Source of the DNA: Phallusia mammillata
Taxonomy: Eukaryota; Chordata; Ascidiacea; Phlebobranchia; Ascidiidae
NCBI GenBank assembly: GCA_003260075.1
Contig: QLIY01000830.1
Span: 3,256 to 67,255, forward strand
DNA: 64,000 bases
Direction of reading: 5' to 3'
The notes beneath the pieces are model-generated. The model searched no databases. It was not told the origin of the DNA and was given only the letters and a program-made list of their open reading frames with translations. The first letter of the stretch is position 1. Each line of letters opens with the position of its first letter. This document shows, in pieces, positions 48,701 to 60,088 of this stretch. The position numbers and the translations under genes are program-made.

Positions 48701-49573
48701 AGGTTTTTTCTGCATTTGCACCGTTTGGTACACGGGAACGAAATGTGAAACAGGTTGGTTTTCATTACTAAATATGCTTGCTTTGTAGAAAAGTGGGTCA
48801 AAAATGTATGGAAATGAAAATATTGTAATCATGTGCCCGAATCCAAACACAAGACAGAGAGATAAATCGTGCCTGGAACAACAAAACCAGAACAATATGC
48901 TGTGAGACCGGTTGTAAAGAACTTCACTAGCAGCAACACCAACAATGCTTAAATGGGGTTAAGTTTGGGTGCCATTAAACATCAATCACGAAAAAAAACA
49001 TTATACTTTGTGTTATATATTTGAAAAAACATTATACTTTGTGTTATATATTTGAAAAAACATTATAATTTGTGTTATATGTACGATGTGTTAACAGTGC
49101 TTCGTGACTATCTCGTTGTTAACACAAGAATGGACTGGACCACAGCAAGAAAAAATTGTCAGTCCATGGGAGGTGATTTAATAGCCAGGAATTTGAGAAA
49201 TGCAGCATTTCGCCTGTAAGTAAGACACTAGATACGGTAGTGGAATATCAACATCACAACAGCGACAAACTGTGACGTAATTTAATTTAACTATGTACCG
49301 CATGTTTCTAAAAGATCTTTGATGAACAAACTAAAAGCTAAGGGACTTAACGATCTTTTTGTTGGGATAACTGACATTGAAGAACACGGAACGTGGAAGT
49401 TCGTGGATAATATTCAGTTAACCGACACTACCACTCTCTTTGCAACTGACGAACCAAACAACGAGAATGGAAATGAACACTGTGGCGAGTTCAGGACCAC
49501 ATTGACGTCAGCATTTAATGTAAACGATGTTAATTGTGACGTAATGCAACGTTCGATTTGCGAGAGGCTTTGA
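45714..49573 (+). CDS. Gene H: type II membrane protein with EGF repeats and C-type lectin-like domain
   Basis: Exons: 45714-45798, 46005-46322, 46397-46516, 46590-46709, 46785-46904, 46966-47208, a remnant near 48541, then 48634-48753, 49098-49215 and 49315-49573. The start (MSLEMNVYENLQLENL) is a short cytoplasmic part with a YENL motif. KKEIRR then precedes one membrane span (ILFATVVFTIVCGLGGVFAIV) with no signal peptide. Six EGF units (pattern DxDKC, HNCHQHATC, INT, CSCNANYTGNGTQC) follow, then a classical EGF (FCKQKPGPC ... GTKC). The lectin domain has WTTARKNC, GDLIAR, FVGITD, EPN (mannose-type motif), HCGEF and VNDVNC (WND altered to VND). Damage: EGF unit 5 has lost its GT donor (46905 AT) and unit 6 has TAG. 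All EGF exons are phase 1-1, so skipping could rescue the frame. A lectin-type receptor is likely; the ligand is unknown. Confidence 0.7.
47215..48463. mobile_element. hAT-type element, 1,249 bases, inserted just behind an EGF exon donor of gene H
   Basis: Inverted ends CAGAGCTCTTCAACC and GGTTGAAGAGCACTG with an exact 8-base duplication CGGTAAAG (47207-47214 and 48464-48471). The duplicated target contains the splice donor itself (G|GTAAAG), so the donor is re-created on both sides. The interior holds a repeated block (about 47,480 and 48,268 onward) around an N at 48266, but no transposase frame. Confidence 0.9.
48634..49573 (+). other. EGF plus C-type lectin-like domain of gene H
   Basis: 48634-48753 is one phase-1 EGF exon with six Cys. 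49098-49215 and 49315-49573 encode the lectin fold (about 125 residues) ending CERL and TGA. Four Cys are placed as in short C-type lectin domains. EPN is intact, but the WND calcium site lacks Trp, so calcium-dependent sugar binding is uncertain. Confidence 0.8.
48990..49083. repeat. Three tandem copies of a 31-base AT-rich unit
   Basis: Unit GAAAAAACATTATACTTTGTGTTATATATTT repeated three times with slight change in the last, directly before the lectin exon acceptor. Confidence 0.85.
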
Positions 49574-51181
49574 AGCACCATGCGCAGCAGCAGTGAAAAA
49601 CCACCATGCGCAGCAGCAGTGAAAAGTACTTAATAAACAACGGTTTAAATTCCTTGAGACAATAGGTTGACTATTGTTTGTAGAGTTTGCTAGATTTGAC
49701 CGTGTCCTTTCAAAAATGCCTAATACTTCCGCATATTTAAATTTGTTTTCGTTGTATGTTTTTCGTTGGTCATTTGGCAGTCAAGAGTTTTGAATTATTA
49801 TTCGTTTGTCATCATCTGCTCATATGCGACTGTAAAAGTAAATAACGGATAAAAACTGGATATAAAAACTGCGCTTATACAGTCTGTCTTTTTCGTTATG
49901 CAATATAATACATAAAAAGCGATGTATGACATTACTAGTTACAAACTGGTTGATTATTCAACATTTTTGCATTATGAAATTACCTAAGAAGACATATTAA
50001 ACTAGAATAGTGGCTGCCCTATATATTTGCAATTTATAAATTATCGGTCCTATTTAACAATTTACTATGTACATCATCTGATCTACTAACAGGATTGTTT
50101 TTGCTTTGTATACACGAATGGGTCCCACAGACGTTTTCTAAACTCCAAAGAAAAATTAAAAATGGTTTGTTAATAAAATCATAAAATCCTGACAGTATTA
50201 AAGCACTATAAATTGGCACAGTTGCAATATGTGTATGCAGTTACGCAAAAACCTCTTACAGTGCTGCGGTAATGCGACTGTTTCTCCCCTCGTAGACCAA
50301 AATTATAAGTAACGTCCACTACGCAAAATATGTCCTTGTTATACAAACAACTAAACATGTTATAGCTCTATTCTAGTGGGAACACAGTCATGCATAACGC
50401 AGCGACCATATCCGACCGACCGTAACTTAATCAATCTCTCCCGAGGGATTTGTTTGTCTGGCAAGGGGCACTCAAACACATTTAGGGACTGTAAAGGCAA
50501 CCATTCGGCGGATTGACCAAAGTTGTGAATACTAAACGAACTTACTACAAACAAATGTTTCAATTTTCAGCACATGAAGGCTTTTATTTCTGACCTATGG
50601 GCTGGAAAAACTAAAACCGAAAATTGCGGGGCTTAAGCAGTGAAAAAATTAGTGAATCCAATTCAAAGTTACAAGATTTATTAAAATACCTTACAATGCA
50701 CCAAGCAACAAAGTATGAAGCTCCTAGATCATGTACTTTAGTCAGTACAGCGGTTTCAAAATAATATTGCTTTTCGTCGGGCCTGTGGGTGAGCCGCTGG
50801 GTTTGTGGTCAAACTACAGGAAGATCAAATTTGGATAAATAACTAACATGTAGATAAATTTGAATAAATTTAAAGCACTCTTTCTTGACCAAACGCTTGG
50901 AACAAACCAGCGTTGGGCTGGAAAAAAAATACAGAGACAAACCATTCACGGAAGGGGACCCATAATGAACATCGAGTAGAGCAGACTGCTACACAAATAA
51001 CACAACACAGTTATTTTCGTTATATACGGATCTAAAGTTATGTATGTACAAAGAAAGGGGGATGCAAAAATCAACTTCCTATCTACAAAGGACGATCTGC
51101 CGTCAATCAAAACCTAACAAAGCACACTTAAGCTACAACAAGACCGCCGACAGACCGAAAATAAGGACAGGCAGCTTGCAG

Positions 51182-51275
51182 CAACTACCAGGGACATGTG
51201 ACGGATACGTCCGATCACAGGAAGACTGCATGTGTAAGGGTGGTGTGACTTGGGGTTACGTCCAAACTGCGAAAG
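51182..51275 (+). other. Possible short Cys-rich exon of unknown type
   Basis: Between an acceptor (CTTGCAG) and a donor (GAAAG|GTGAGG) the frame reads QLPGTCDGYVRSQEDC, then MCKGGVTWGYVQTAKG. The related copy at 44885 has the same core (YVRSQEDC) but stops at once. I do not recognise the family. It could be an unplaced exon or a repeat that happens to be open. Confidence 0.25.
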
Positions 51276-52560
51276 GTGAGGTACGATTAATTATTCATCG
51301 GTTTCAAAGAATCCTAGAATAATCATGCGCCAAATCCAACGAAAATTGATCTATCAAATCACGTTGTATGCTTAACAAAGCAGTAATAAGCGTTCGCCAA
51401 GTCAAAAAGCAGTTGTGAAGAATTTTCCCCAAACAGGAAAAAAAAACGATTTCATTAAAAATCAGAAAAATTCAACGAAAGTGCAAAACGTGAAACTGCA
51501 GGGCATCGAAACTCATTGTGCATTAGAAATTATGCAAATAAGATTCATTGATAAACGTTTGTCTTGAATTTGAACAACAGTTTACTGTTCACGGTGCCAA
51601 CAAAGATCAAATGTTTTAGCTTTGACTTTGATAACAAACACTTATTTTGTTTTTTTGGCATTTGGTTTTGATTTTTATGATAATTTTTTAGCATTAGTTG
51701 GCAATTTAGGACGAGATTGTTTTCGCTAACAACTAACAACAAAGTGTTCAAACTGCGGCAAAACTTAACCTGTCGGAATTACCATATTTACGTGGCTACG
51801 TGTATTTTATGCGAACAAAACTACGTGGGCCAAACAAAGAACAAGTTTTCCACACGTTAGAATGCACGCAGATCAATCTGGAATGCATGCGATCTTTCGG
51901 TTTCCAACGACAGAGCGGCTATGTTACACCATTATAGTTACAACCACTCGACGGTTTTAAACAAAAATCACGCAATCGAACAATGCTTTCGAGTAACGTC
52001 CTTGGAGCAACCCGAAATGCATTTGTTGGATATTTGCGAGGACAAATGATTTGGTAAACTTGATGCCACGATAAATATTGCCAAGATGATTTTACCACAA
52101 TTTAAGTAGTTCTCTATAGGCACTGTTCGATTGTTTTGTTTCCATTGTGTCCTATAGCGTGTCTTGTGGTAACGTTCTTATCCTATCGTTTTTCCCGCGT
52201 AAACTCTCAATCTTAAATCAGTATTGGTGTTGTAGCCGTTGCAGCAGGGACTTGTGTGTTTTAACTGCAACATACCTGTATCCGTCTTTTTGTTATTTTA
52301 CATTTTTACCATTTTACATCGTGATTTATTTATTTCCCGTTTAGGACTGACGATGTCATATATTTGGACAAAATCGATTGTGTTTTGCAATAAGAAATAT
52401 ACAGACAAATTTAAGTTTGTGCTGAATTTGTCAGTTAATTAATGTTAATAATTAGCAACCTGTTTCACACCCACAGCATAAAGCTCAAAAGGCTTAATAT
52501 CCAATTGAAAACCGGATTACTGAGGGTCACACGATGAGTCATTGCAAGCCAGAACAGAAG

Positions 52561-52601
52561 GTAATGGTTCCAGCGCTACATTGGGGGGAATTGCACTAAC
52601 A
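52561..52601 (+). pseudogene. Relic of a family-2 GPI-tail exon
   Basis: GTAATGGTTCCAGCGCTACATTGGGGGGAATTGCACTAAC aligns with GATAATGGTTGCAGCGTTACTTATGGGGATCTTTTTACACC at 31,180-31,220. The downstream 200 bases also match family-2 3' flanks. It marks a further lost SPH gene beyond gene H. Confidence 0.45.
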
Positions 52602-52957
52602 AAAACGAAAAAAAATCATGATTGACACGAAGCAATTTTCGTTTTGACATATGTTTTATTTTTTGACAGCGTTGTATTTTATGTTGAATATAATAATGTT
52701 TTGGACTGTGTAACATCAGTGTATTTGCGCCATATGGCAAGTCAGATACAATAACTGACATAAAAAGCAAGAATTTATTGATCTGCTATAAATTGAACGC
52801 AATAAATATCACTTTTGGGTTGCAAATTTATCTTTTCAAGACGATTCACCATCTATCATGTCGCTAAAAAAGCAATGCACGTTTCGTAACGACAGCAGCT
52901 TCACGTATTTTAATCGCAACCAATAAATCAGAACTAAGCCAATATAAATGCGTACCT

Positions 52958-52964
52958 TATAAAT
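52958..52964 (+). promoter_or_regulatory. TATA box of gene I
   Basis: TATAAAT followed by GCACCCTTGCAGTTGGCAG. The paralogous position before gene J (59810-59817) reads TATAAAAG followed by GCACCCTTGCAGTTTGCCAG. TATA plus about 20 downstream bases are conserved while much of the surrounding DNA has diverged, as expected for a core promoter. Confidence 0.6.
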
Positions 52965-53451
52965 GCACCCTTGCAGTTGGCAGTTTGTCATTATTATAAA
53001 AAAAAAACTCTACACACAAAAAGAAGCTTGTCAGAATTATCAGGGAACTTGTTTCTGAAACAAAAGACGTAAAGCGAACAGTACATGGACGATGATAGCA
53101 GTGACTATTAGAAGTTAATCTTATAATAAATTCTTACTAAAGTTTTTTTTTTGTTTTCTGTCAAAATTTTTGGGTGACGATTTTCTATTGTGAAAGATAT
53201 ATCACTTTGCAGAGCTTTTTGTTGACTGATTTTAAGACCGAAAAATTGCTTTACTATTGTTCCAGTCTCTACTATTCAAGAATTAAAAATCATTCGTGGT
53301 TAAATGTAGGAAGGCGAATCGGTATGGATAGTACCGATATGTCACAAAGTTTTAGCCTTCCTGATCTAAAACGTATTGTTAAATGAAGCTCATTTCGTTT
53401 CAAGGAGACCACCTTCATTTATTACAAGAAGCAGTCAAAAATTTTTTTAAC

Positions 53452-54573
53452 ATGCATTATTTTTCACTGTTTGGGTTTGTTATCATTGTGATGACATCGC
53501 TGTTGAAAACATCTATAGCACAGCAATGTACCAGGCCCGGTGTTCCCTTTCACGGATCAATTTCACCAGATAAACAAATATATGAAGTAAACGACGTTGC
53601 TTTCTACAACTGCAATCCAGGATACACAATGAATGGAGAAAGCTATAATCATTGCAAAGAGTACGGGTGGATGAACAAAGCACCGACATGCGATAAGCAT
53701 TATGGTTTGTGTACTTATATAGAAGTATTTATGTCAAAAAACACTTTATCGTCTCATAGTAAATGTAAAAAAGCTTTAGACGTTAAAAAAAGCTTTACAA
53801 AACATAAGGTGTTTGCCAAGTACTGAGTTTCCCTTCAAAGTCAACGAATTAAAAAGTTTGTCAAAAGATAACGGTTTAAAAGGAACAATAAGTGTCTCAA
53901 AACTATTTTAAACACACAAATTTACCCAACAATTTTTTTTCAGATTTGTAGATGCGGTTGTGACAAGAAAGCTATAACTATTTTTGTTTTGTTATTCAGA
54001 CTGTCAAAGACCTAAAGTTCCGAAAAACGGTACAGTCGAACCGGATAAACCGGGTTATAGTTTGAACGAAAAGGTGACGTTTACTTGCGACCCAGGATTA
54101 CAATTAAAAGGAACATCACAAATTGTATGCCTCAGTACTGGGTGGTCTGATGAATCTCCGACATGTGGTACGAACATATATGTCTTTACACAGAAATATA
54201 TTTATTCTTCCCATACATTGAATAAATAGTAGTCAAAAAAGCGTATTACAGAGTACCCGATTAACCAGATTACATTTAGCCGACTTGTTTCTTATTTAAT
54301 AATAGGAATCAGTTTATGATTTGCAAAACCGACCCGATTAACCAGTTTTTTCAGTCGGATTCGTCTGTACTTCCATTTTATACTGTAGTTATGAGCCAAA
54401 CTTTTACCGTTTCTGTAGGACGACTTTGTATTAATTTGTGTTACTAATCGTTGAACATTAAGATTTGGTCAAAGCCAGATATTTTGCATTTAGATGGTTG
54501 CAGTGTGATGAAGATACGTAAAACAATTCCAATGGTAGTCATTGCGATTTTTGCAATATTTATTCAAGCATAG
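53452..54573 (+). CDS. Gene I: signal peptide - two CCP domains - GPI-type tail
   Basis: Exons: 53452-53704, 54000-54167 and 54494-54573; 501 bases, about 166 residues. The signal peptide starts MHYFSLFGFVIIVMTSLL and ends near SIAQ. CCP1: CTRPGVPFHGSISPD, AFYNCNPGYTMNG, HCKEYGWM, TC. CCP2: CQRPKVPKNGTVEPD, VTFTCDPGLQLKG, VCLSTGWSD, TC. The last exon (GCSVMKIRKTIPM, then VVIAIFAIFIQA and TAG) is a short hydrophobic C-terminus without a cytoplasmic tail, as in GPI signals. The first donor is weak (G|GTTTGT), because the stronger site used by gene J has mutated. A two-CCP GPI protein recalls complement regulators such as CD55 in architecture only. Confidence 0.7.
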
Positions 54574-55945
54574 TTGCATGCTTGGAACGAAATACAACGT
54601 TTGGGCAATTCATAGTAATGTAGATTGGTAAAAAACCTAAACCTAATGTAATCACTGAGTAAACAGCCGCACAGTAATTATAAATATCTGTACAAACTAA
54701 TTGACGTATGAAAGTGATAATTAATTAAATCTTTAAAGCAGTTGTATGCAATAAAAGTAGTATATTACAAATTCGTGTTTTTGTGTTTGCCATGTACAGA
54801 GTAAGGTATATGGGAAATATACATTGCCAGAAACGAACAAAAAATAAATTGTTTAAGTTGTGTCACTTTTGAGACAAAAAACATCTGAGGACAACCGTTT
54901 TTGCTTCAAATCTCTGCAGGCATGTTAACAAGAGAAAAAATGTTTTCTTTCCGTTTTTAATCCTGATTTCAAAAACTGATAAAAATACCAACTACCTTTT
55001 GCTTTGACACACGTATACAAAAATTTTTGTGGTACACAGGGCAATACCAACATAAACACGTACTGAAAACGCGTTCAGTTCCAGCAGAAGTATTTGCAAA
55101 AAATACGTGACCAAACAAGTCTTTCGAAAAAGGAGGATCAGCAAAATTACTAAATAATCGATTTATTTGTTAAACATTGTTTCGAAAATAAAACGTTATT
55201 GTGTTGAATTACACTGTGTTAAGCGTAACAATCCAAAAAATACGATATCATTAAAAGATATTAGTACAGAAACGTTTGTCTAACACACATCCAGTATTTT
55301 GAAGAGAAAACCTTTGCTAAAAACTAACAAGACATTCCGCTTTATTTTTTCACCTTAAATACCAAAAACCAAACAAAACACAAATAGTCACATTTTAATT
55401 ACCGTTATGCATGATGATATTTGCCAGCTTCACATTGCAAAATAGCCAATAAACTATCATAAAAAATCAGGTGGTGCGCATGACAAAAAGTGTAAAATGC
55501 CACCGCAGAACTTTTTATGTAACTATTTTTGAACGATTTGTCATGACTGTCGAGCGGAAACTTGTGTTACATACCGCTAATAGTCTACCAATTTGGTCCC
55601 CAACGCCGGTGTAAAAACGTCAGCAATAAATTGTGTTTGTAGAAATTATAGCTTGCGGTCATTAAAACTTCCCATAATCAATGCATTAAGCAATTTACAA
55701 CAATCTTGCTTGTTACATAACAAGATGTTGTGCTGCACAAATGAGTCAATTTTGTCAGGAACGACAGCTAACCATTGGCACAAACCGTTTGAATGGTGAT
55801 CAACACTTCAATAATAAAACGAAATGGCTGCACCATCTGTCAAATTAATAAAATTGACCTTTATATTGAAATTATTCGAATTGGCGTTTAGGTAAAGGGC
55901 AAATTTTCAGTTTCAGCCTTTAAAAGAGAAATAGTCACAATCAAG

Positions 55946-56981
55946 CCAGATTGGAAAGTTTTATTTTTGCGCGAAGGATATTTTTTCGTCAAAATAATTG
56001 TGCGGATTTTTGCGCGGAATTAAAATTTTCTGCGCGGATTGATAGACTTTTGATTGACAAGTGGATTTAACGATTACCGCAATTTGTATGTAACGCCTGC
56101 AGGCAAGACTATCCAGCCGACAAAAAGAACAACTAAATAAAGCAATAAACATGACAAATTTTCAGTTTTGCTCTATTGCGCACGCAGCTGTTCTGCTAGA
56201 TTCTACAATTTTTCATTTTTATAACGATTCAAACATTTTGCTGATTTCTTTCATGGGGATAGTTTGTGATTGCGTGACTGTTTTTAATTATTTGTCATGC
56301 AGAAAACATTATTGCCCCCCCCCCTCTGCGCGGATTGATAGACTTTTGATTGACAAGTGGATTTAACGATTACCGCAATTTGTATGTAACGCCTGCAGGC
56401 AAGACTATCCAGCCGACAAAAAGAACAACTAAATAAAGCAATAAACATGACAAATTTTCAGTTTTGCTCTATTGCGCACGCAGCTGTTCTGCTAGATTCT
56501 ACAATTTTTCATTTTTATAACGATTCAAACATTTTGCTGATTTCTTTCATGGGGATAGTTTGTGATTGCGTGACTGTTTTTAATTATTTGTCATGCAGAA
56601 AACATTATTGTATGTAACTTGCCCAGCCGACAGTCACTTTAATAGTCAAACTACGTCCTAAAAATACAGATAAATGTACTTTTAACGACTACGTTGGCGA
56701 AATAGAAATGTTATTTCAAGCGTGACGATCGGTAATTTTCGATGGGCTTGACTGATTTACGCGGATTGTTCGCGAATAACGCTTGTAACGACATAGAACT
56801 GCATTGTGCAATGAAAAACTAAAATTTTAAAAAAGTTTATTATAGTTACCTACGAAAGCTGTGCTAAGTTGCGCGGACAACATTTTTTTGTGCGGATTAC
56901 ACGTAAAAAGCCTAAATTTGCGCGGATTACAAGGGGAAATCCAAAATATTGCGCGGAGGATTTATCCTCTTTCCAATCTGG
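55946..56981. mobile_element. hAT-type element with known empty site
   Basis: Ends CCAGATTGGAAAG and CTTTCCAATCTGG with exact 8-base duplication CAATCAAG (55938-55945 and 56982-56989). The paralogous spacer after gene J (about 61,858-61,880) reads ATAATCAAG then CAATGTTTTAGGACAATG with no insertion, which is the empty site. The inside is rich in TGCGCGGAT motifs in one orientation. The length is inflated by the 286-base duplication at 56,029-56,610, and a second right end appears at 57,406. Confidence 0.85.
56029..56610. repeat. 286-base exact duplication joined by ten Cs
   Basis: 56029-56314 equals 56325-56610. The only sequence between is C at 56315-56324. Probably an assembly join. Confidence 0.85.
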
Positions 56982-57482
56982 CAATCAAGCATTGTTTCAG
57001 GACAATGCCTAACAAAAATTTGCATAAGGCAGTGGTTCCCAAACTTTTTCTTATTTACCCCCCCCCCTCAAACTACGTCCTAAAAATACAGATAAATGTA
57101 CTTTTAACGACTGCGTTAGCGAAATAGAAATGTTATTTCAAGCGTGACGTTCGAAAAGTTTCGATGTGCTTGACTGATTTGCGTGGATTGTTCGTGAAAT
57201 AAGAATTGTGACGACATAGAACTTCATTGTGCAACGTAAATATAAAATTGTAAAGAAAGTTTATTGTAGTTACCTACGAAAGCTGTGCTAAGTTGCGCGG
57301 ACAACATTTTTTTTGCGCGGATTACACGTAAGAAGCCTAAATTTGCGCGGATTACAAGGGGAAATCCAAAATATTGCGCGGAGGATTTATCCTCTTTCCA
57401 ATCTGGCAATCAAGCATTGTTTCAGGACAATGCCTAACAAAAATTTGCATAAGGCAGTGGTTCCCAAACTTTTTCTTATTTA
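56646..57482. repeat. About 412-base diverged duplication joined by ten Cs
   Basis: 56646-57057 matches 57068-57482 with scattered differences (for example GATCGGTAATTTTCGATGGG against GTTCGAAAAGTTTCGATGTG). The junction is C at 57058-57067. The level of difference is what two alleles in a polymorphic animal could show, so this may be two haplotypes placed in series. Confidence 0.8.
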
Positions 57483-57874
57483 TTTCAAAACGGTCCCTTT
57501 GTCATTATTTCGAGGGCTCGCGGTCCTTAAGCCTAAATGTGTATTTCATAAAAACGAAAGTTGATTGCGGGATTTTAGCTAGTTATGCAAAATTGCGCAT
57601 AACAATCATCCAAAGACAGCATGTGATATCACAAACAGGACAAAAACATTACGATTGTGCGCGAACAATTGCATTTTTGATAGTTGTCATTCAATAAAGG
57701 CCATTGTTTAGCAATGGAGACAGTCGATTCTCAATTCTACTTTGATTTAAACTTATTTAGTGGCACAAACTGACTCCAAATAAGATTATAGAATTACTTC
57801 AACCGCTTCGCGGTCCCCCGAAAATTGTCTCACGGACCCCTAAAGGACCGCGGACCCCAGTTTGGGAACCGCTG
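57455..57874. mobile_element. hAT-type MITE, 420 bases
   Basis: Ends CAGTGGTTCCCAAACT and AGTTTGGGAACCGCTG; flanking 8-mers GCATAAGG and GCATAAAG differ at one base. Internal ends CGGTCCCTTTG and CGGACCCCTAAAGGACCGCGGACCCC are typical of this MITE class. A truncated copy of the left end lies at 57,034-57,057 because of the duplication. Confidence 0.85.
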
Positions 57875-59299
57875 GCATAAAGCATCGACCCAACTCTTCA
57901 TTCTCCGTTTTTGTAGCTTGTTACGTAACTTGGCAAACAAACTGCTAATCTATTTCTGCGAATATGAGGTAGTAAAAATTTATGAGCTTTAGGTCGTTGC
58001 CCTGCAATCTAGTGAACAAAAAATGCCGCAAAAAAAAAAAAAACAGTTTATGCGGGAGTTATTAGAAACGCGATGTAGTCAGTATATTGCCAACGATTTG
58101 ATCCCAGACAAGTGAGTATAAATCTTCAGAGTACCTACTCCATAAAGCTGTACCATCAGTTGATTGTTTAAGTATCAAAAAGTACAAAAACATTTACTAA
58201 ACAGCAAACGCCATAATCTGACACTTAACTAATCCGAGTAGTCGAGTCCCGGCACTGGTGCTTCGAGACTAAGTTCAAAAACTTTGCCACTTCGAATACG
58301 CAAGTTGTTATCCCTTTAAAATATAAGTTAGCAAACTAAATAAAATACAAAAACATCACATCATTAACGCTGACGTCAGTTTAAGTACCCTTTTGCCTTA
58401 AAAAAACATGTTTAAAAGCAAACAAATGACAAAATGACATTACAAACACATGTGAACAACATGTGTGAGTCATGTCAAAATAGGCAAACGCGAACGAGTA
58501 CTAGTCTTTCCTATACACCGACAAACCCTTGAATTTAAAGACGCGAATTTCGATTCGGTCTGCATGATTAGTTGAACCGAGAAAACGGCAATAATCCTAT
58601 ACGTGATGCCTTACTAACCCTCAACTGGTAACGCAAATTTAACACATAATTGACAAAGAAACAGATGGTTGTTTGGTAATATCGAGGTAAATATCTACTT
58701 GTTTTTCCGTAAGTCTCTTGAATGCAATTTAGCAATAATTTGTATGTCAGAGTACAACCATTTTTCCAATCAAATTTAGTGTGAAGGGTAAAACCAACCA
58801 AGATTAATATAAGGAGAAACATATGAAACTAACCAATATCCACCAAAAAAGTATATGACTCCCATGGCGATGCGACAGTCTTTAAGATTTACTTCTTACT
58901 GTTTCTGAATCGGAACTCCGGCGCGGTTTTGTTTCTAATTAAAGTCTACTTGGATAGTGCTTTAAACAGACAATGTGCACAAATTCATTTGTTGGTATAT
59001 CGCCAATTACCCAAAGTGTAAACAAATGTTTCTGCGTATTGCGATTTCAAACCACAAACAGGGCTCCAAATCTGCAACAGAACATGCTGCAAAGCTCAAA
59101 TTATGGACTTGTGATTGGGGTATACTTTGGCCGAAACGAAAAAAAACAGCCTAAAGGTTACATATCGCACTGCATTTATTTAAAAGTTATTCAAAACACA
59201 CTGATGCCTGACGCACACGTGTTCATTGTTGTACCACAAGCATGTAAAATTGCGTATGCGCCAAAGCACCAATAAATGAACAAATGTAATGCCCTATAT

Positions 59300-59534
59300 C
59301 AGTGGTCGGCAACCGCCGGTCCGCGGGCCGGTACCGGTCCGCGAGGAGTTCGTTACCGGGCCGTATAATTTTTCAGGTTAAATGCTATAAAACATTTTGC
59401 CCATGTATCCCGGGGATGATAAACTAATTTAAGCGTTTTTATTGCTAAATATTTGTAGTTTTTTGAAGACCGGTCCGCGATAAAATTTTAGTTTCAAAAA
59501 CGGTCCGCAGTGCAAAAAAGGTTGCCGACTCCTG
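59300..59534. mobile_element. hAT-type MITE, 235 bases
   Basis: Ends CAGTGGTCGGCAACC and GGTTGCCGACTCCTG, exact target duplication CCCTATAT at 59292-59299 and 59535-59542. Interior with CCGGTCCGCGGGCCGG. No coding. Confidence 0.9.
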
Positions 59535-59809
59535 CCCTATATCTCATATATCTCAAAAACAACAAATTATAAATTATTTTTGCTACCTAAACTAAACTTA
59601 AATGCAAGTTGGATCAAGATATTTAACATTTAGCGCCACAGTGGCTTTTGTTTGTTGTTTTGGTAACAAGTTTCAAATAACGCAAAAACGTTGTAAGAAA
59701 ACTGAAATTCTGGAAATGAAATCAATGTCTGTTTCTTGTGACAGGTTTTTACCATGTCGTAAAACTAACAAACAAGCAAGTGAAAAAAGTGTTTTCCAAA
59801 TAGGTGTAT

Positions 59810-59817
59810 TATAAAAG
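59810..59817 (+). promoter_or_regulatory. TATA box of gene J
   Basis: TATAAAAG followed by GCACCCTTGCAGTTTGCCAG, paralogous to the TATA region of gene I at 52958. The start codon is about 270 bases downstream. Confidence 0.6.
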
Positions 59818-60088
59818 CACCCTTGCAGTTTGCCAGTTGCACAAAAATAGGAACACTAAAATGTAGCTTGTCAAAAAAAACGTGTTTTATGGAGGGATGT
59901 GGTTACAGGAGAATACGCCGTAAAGCACACTTTGCATTTACCGTAACAACTGCTCAATATGATTAGAAGTTAATCTTATGATACAAGCGTTACTAAGACA
60001 TTTTTGTTTGTTTTTGTCACACTTGTGGGCATTTTGTTTCAGGGAAAACCGCGTCAAATTACCGCGAGCAACAGAAAAAAACTTCAAC

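Larger units (their letters stand above)
49574..53451. other. Spacer between gene H and gene I
   Basis: 49,576-49,625 is a tandem pair of CACCATGCGCAGCAGCAGTGAAAA in the 3' untranslated region, followed by AATAAA at about 49,631. 51,020-51,740 repeats 44,720-45,280. 52,561-52,601 resembles a decayed family-2 GPI exon, followed by the family-2 3' flank (52,620-52,810). 52,958 is a TATA box for gene I. Otherwise nothing recognised. Confidence 0.5.
54574..60088. other. Spacer between genes I and J with transposons and suspect duplications
   Basis: About 54,574-55,945 is homologous to the DNA after gene J (61,087-61,860). Then come the hAT element (55,946-56,981, extended by duplications to 57,406), the MITE 57,455-57,874, the 1.1 kb dispersed repeat (58,190-59,280) and the MITE 59,300-59,534. 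No gene recognised. Confidence 0.6.

Noticed and set aside
58230-58275. GAGTCCCGGCAC-type motif considered as a tRNA B-box
   Set aside because: No cloverleaf can be drawn around it and it belongs to the dispersed repeat.
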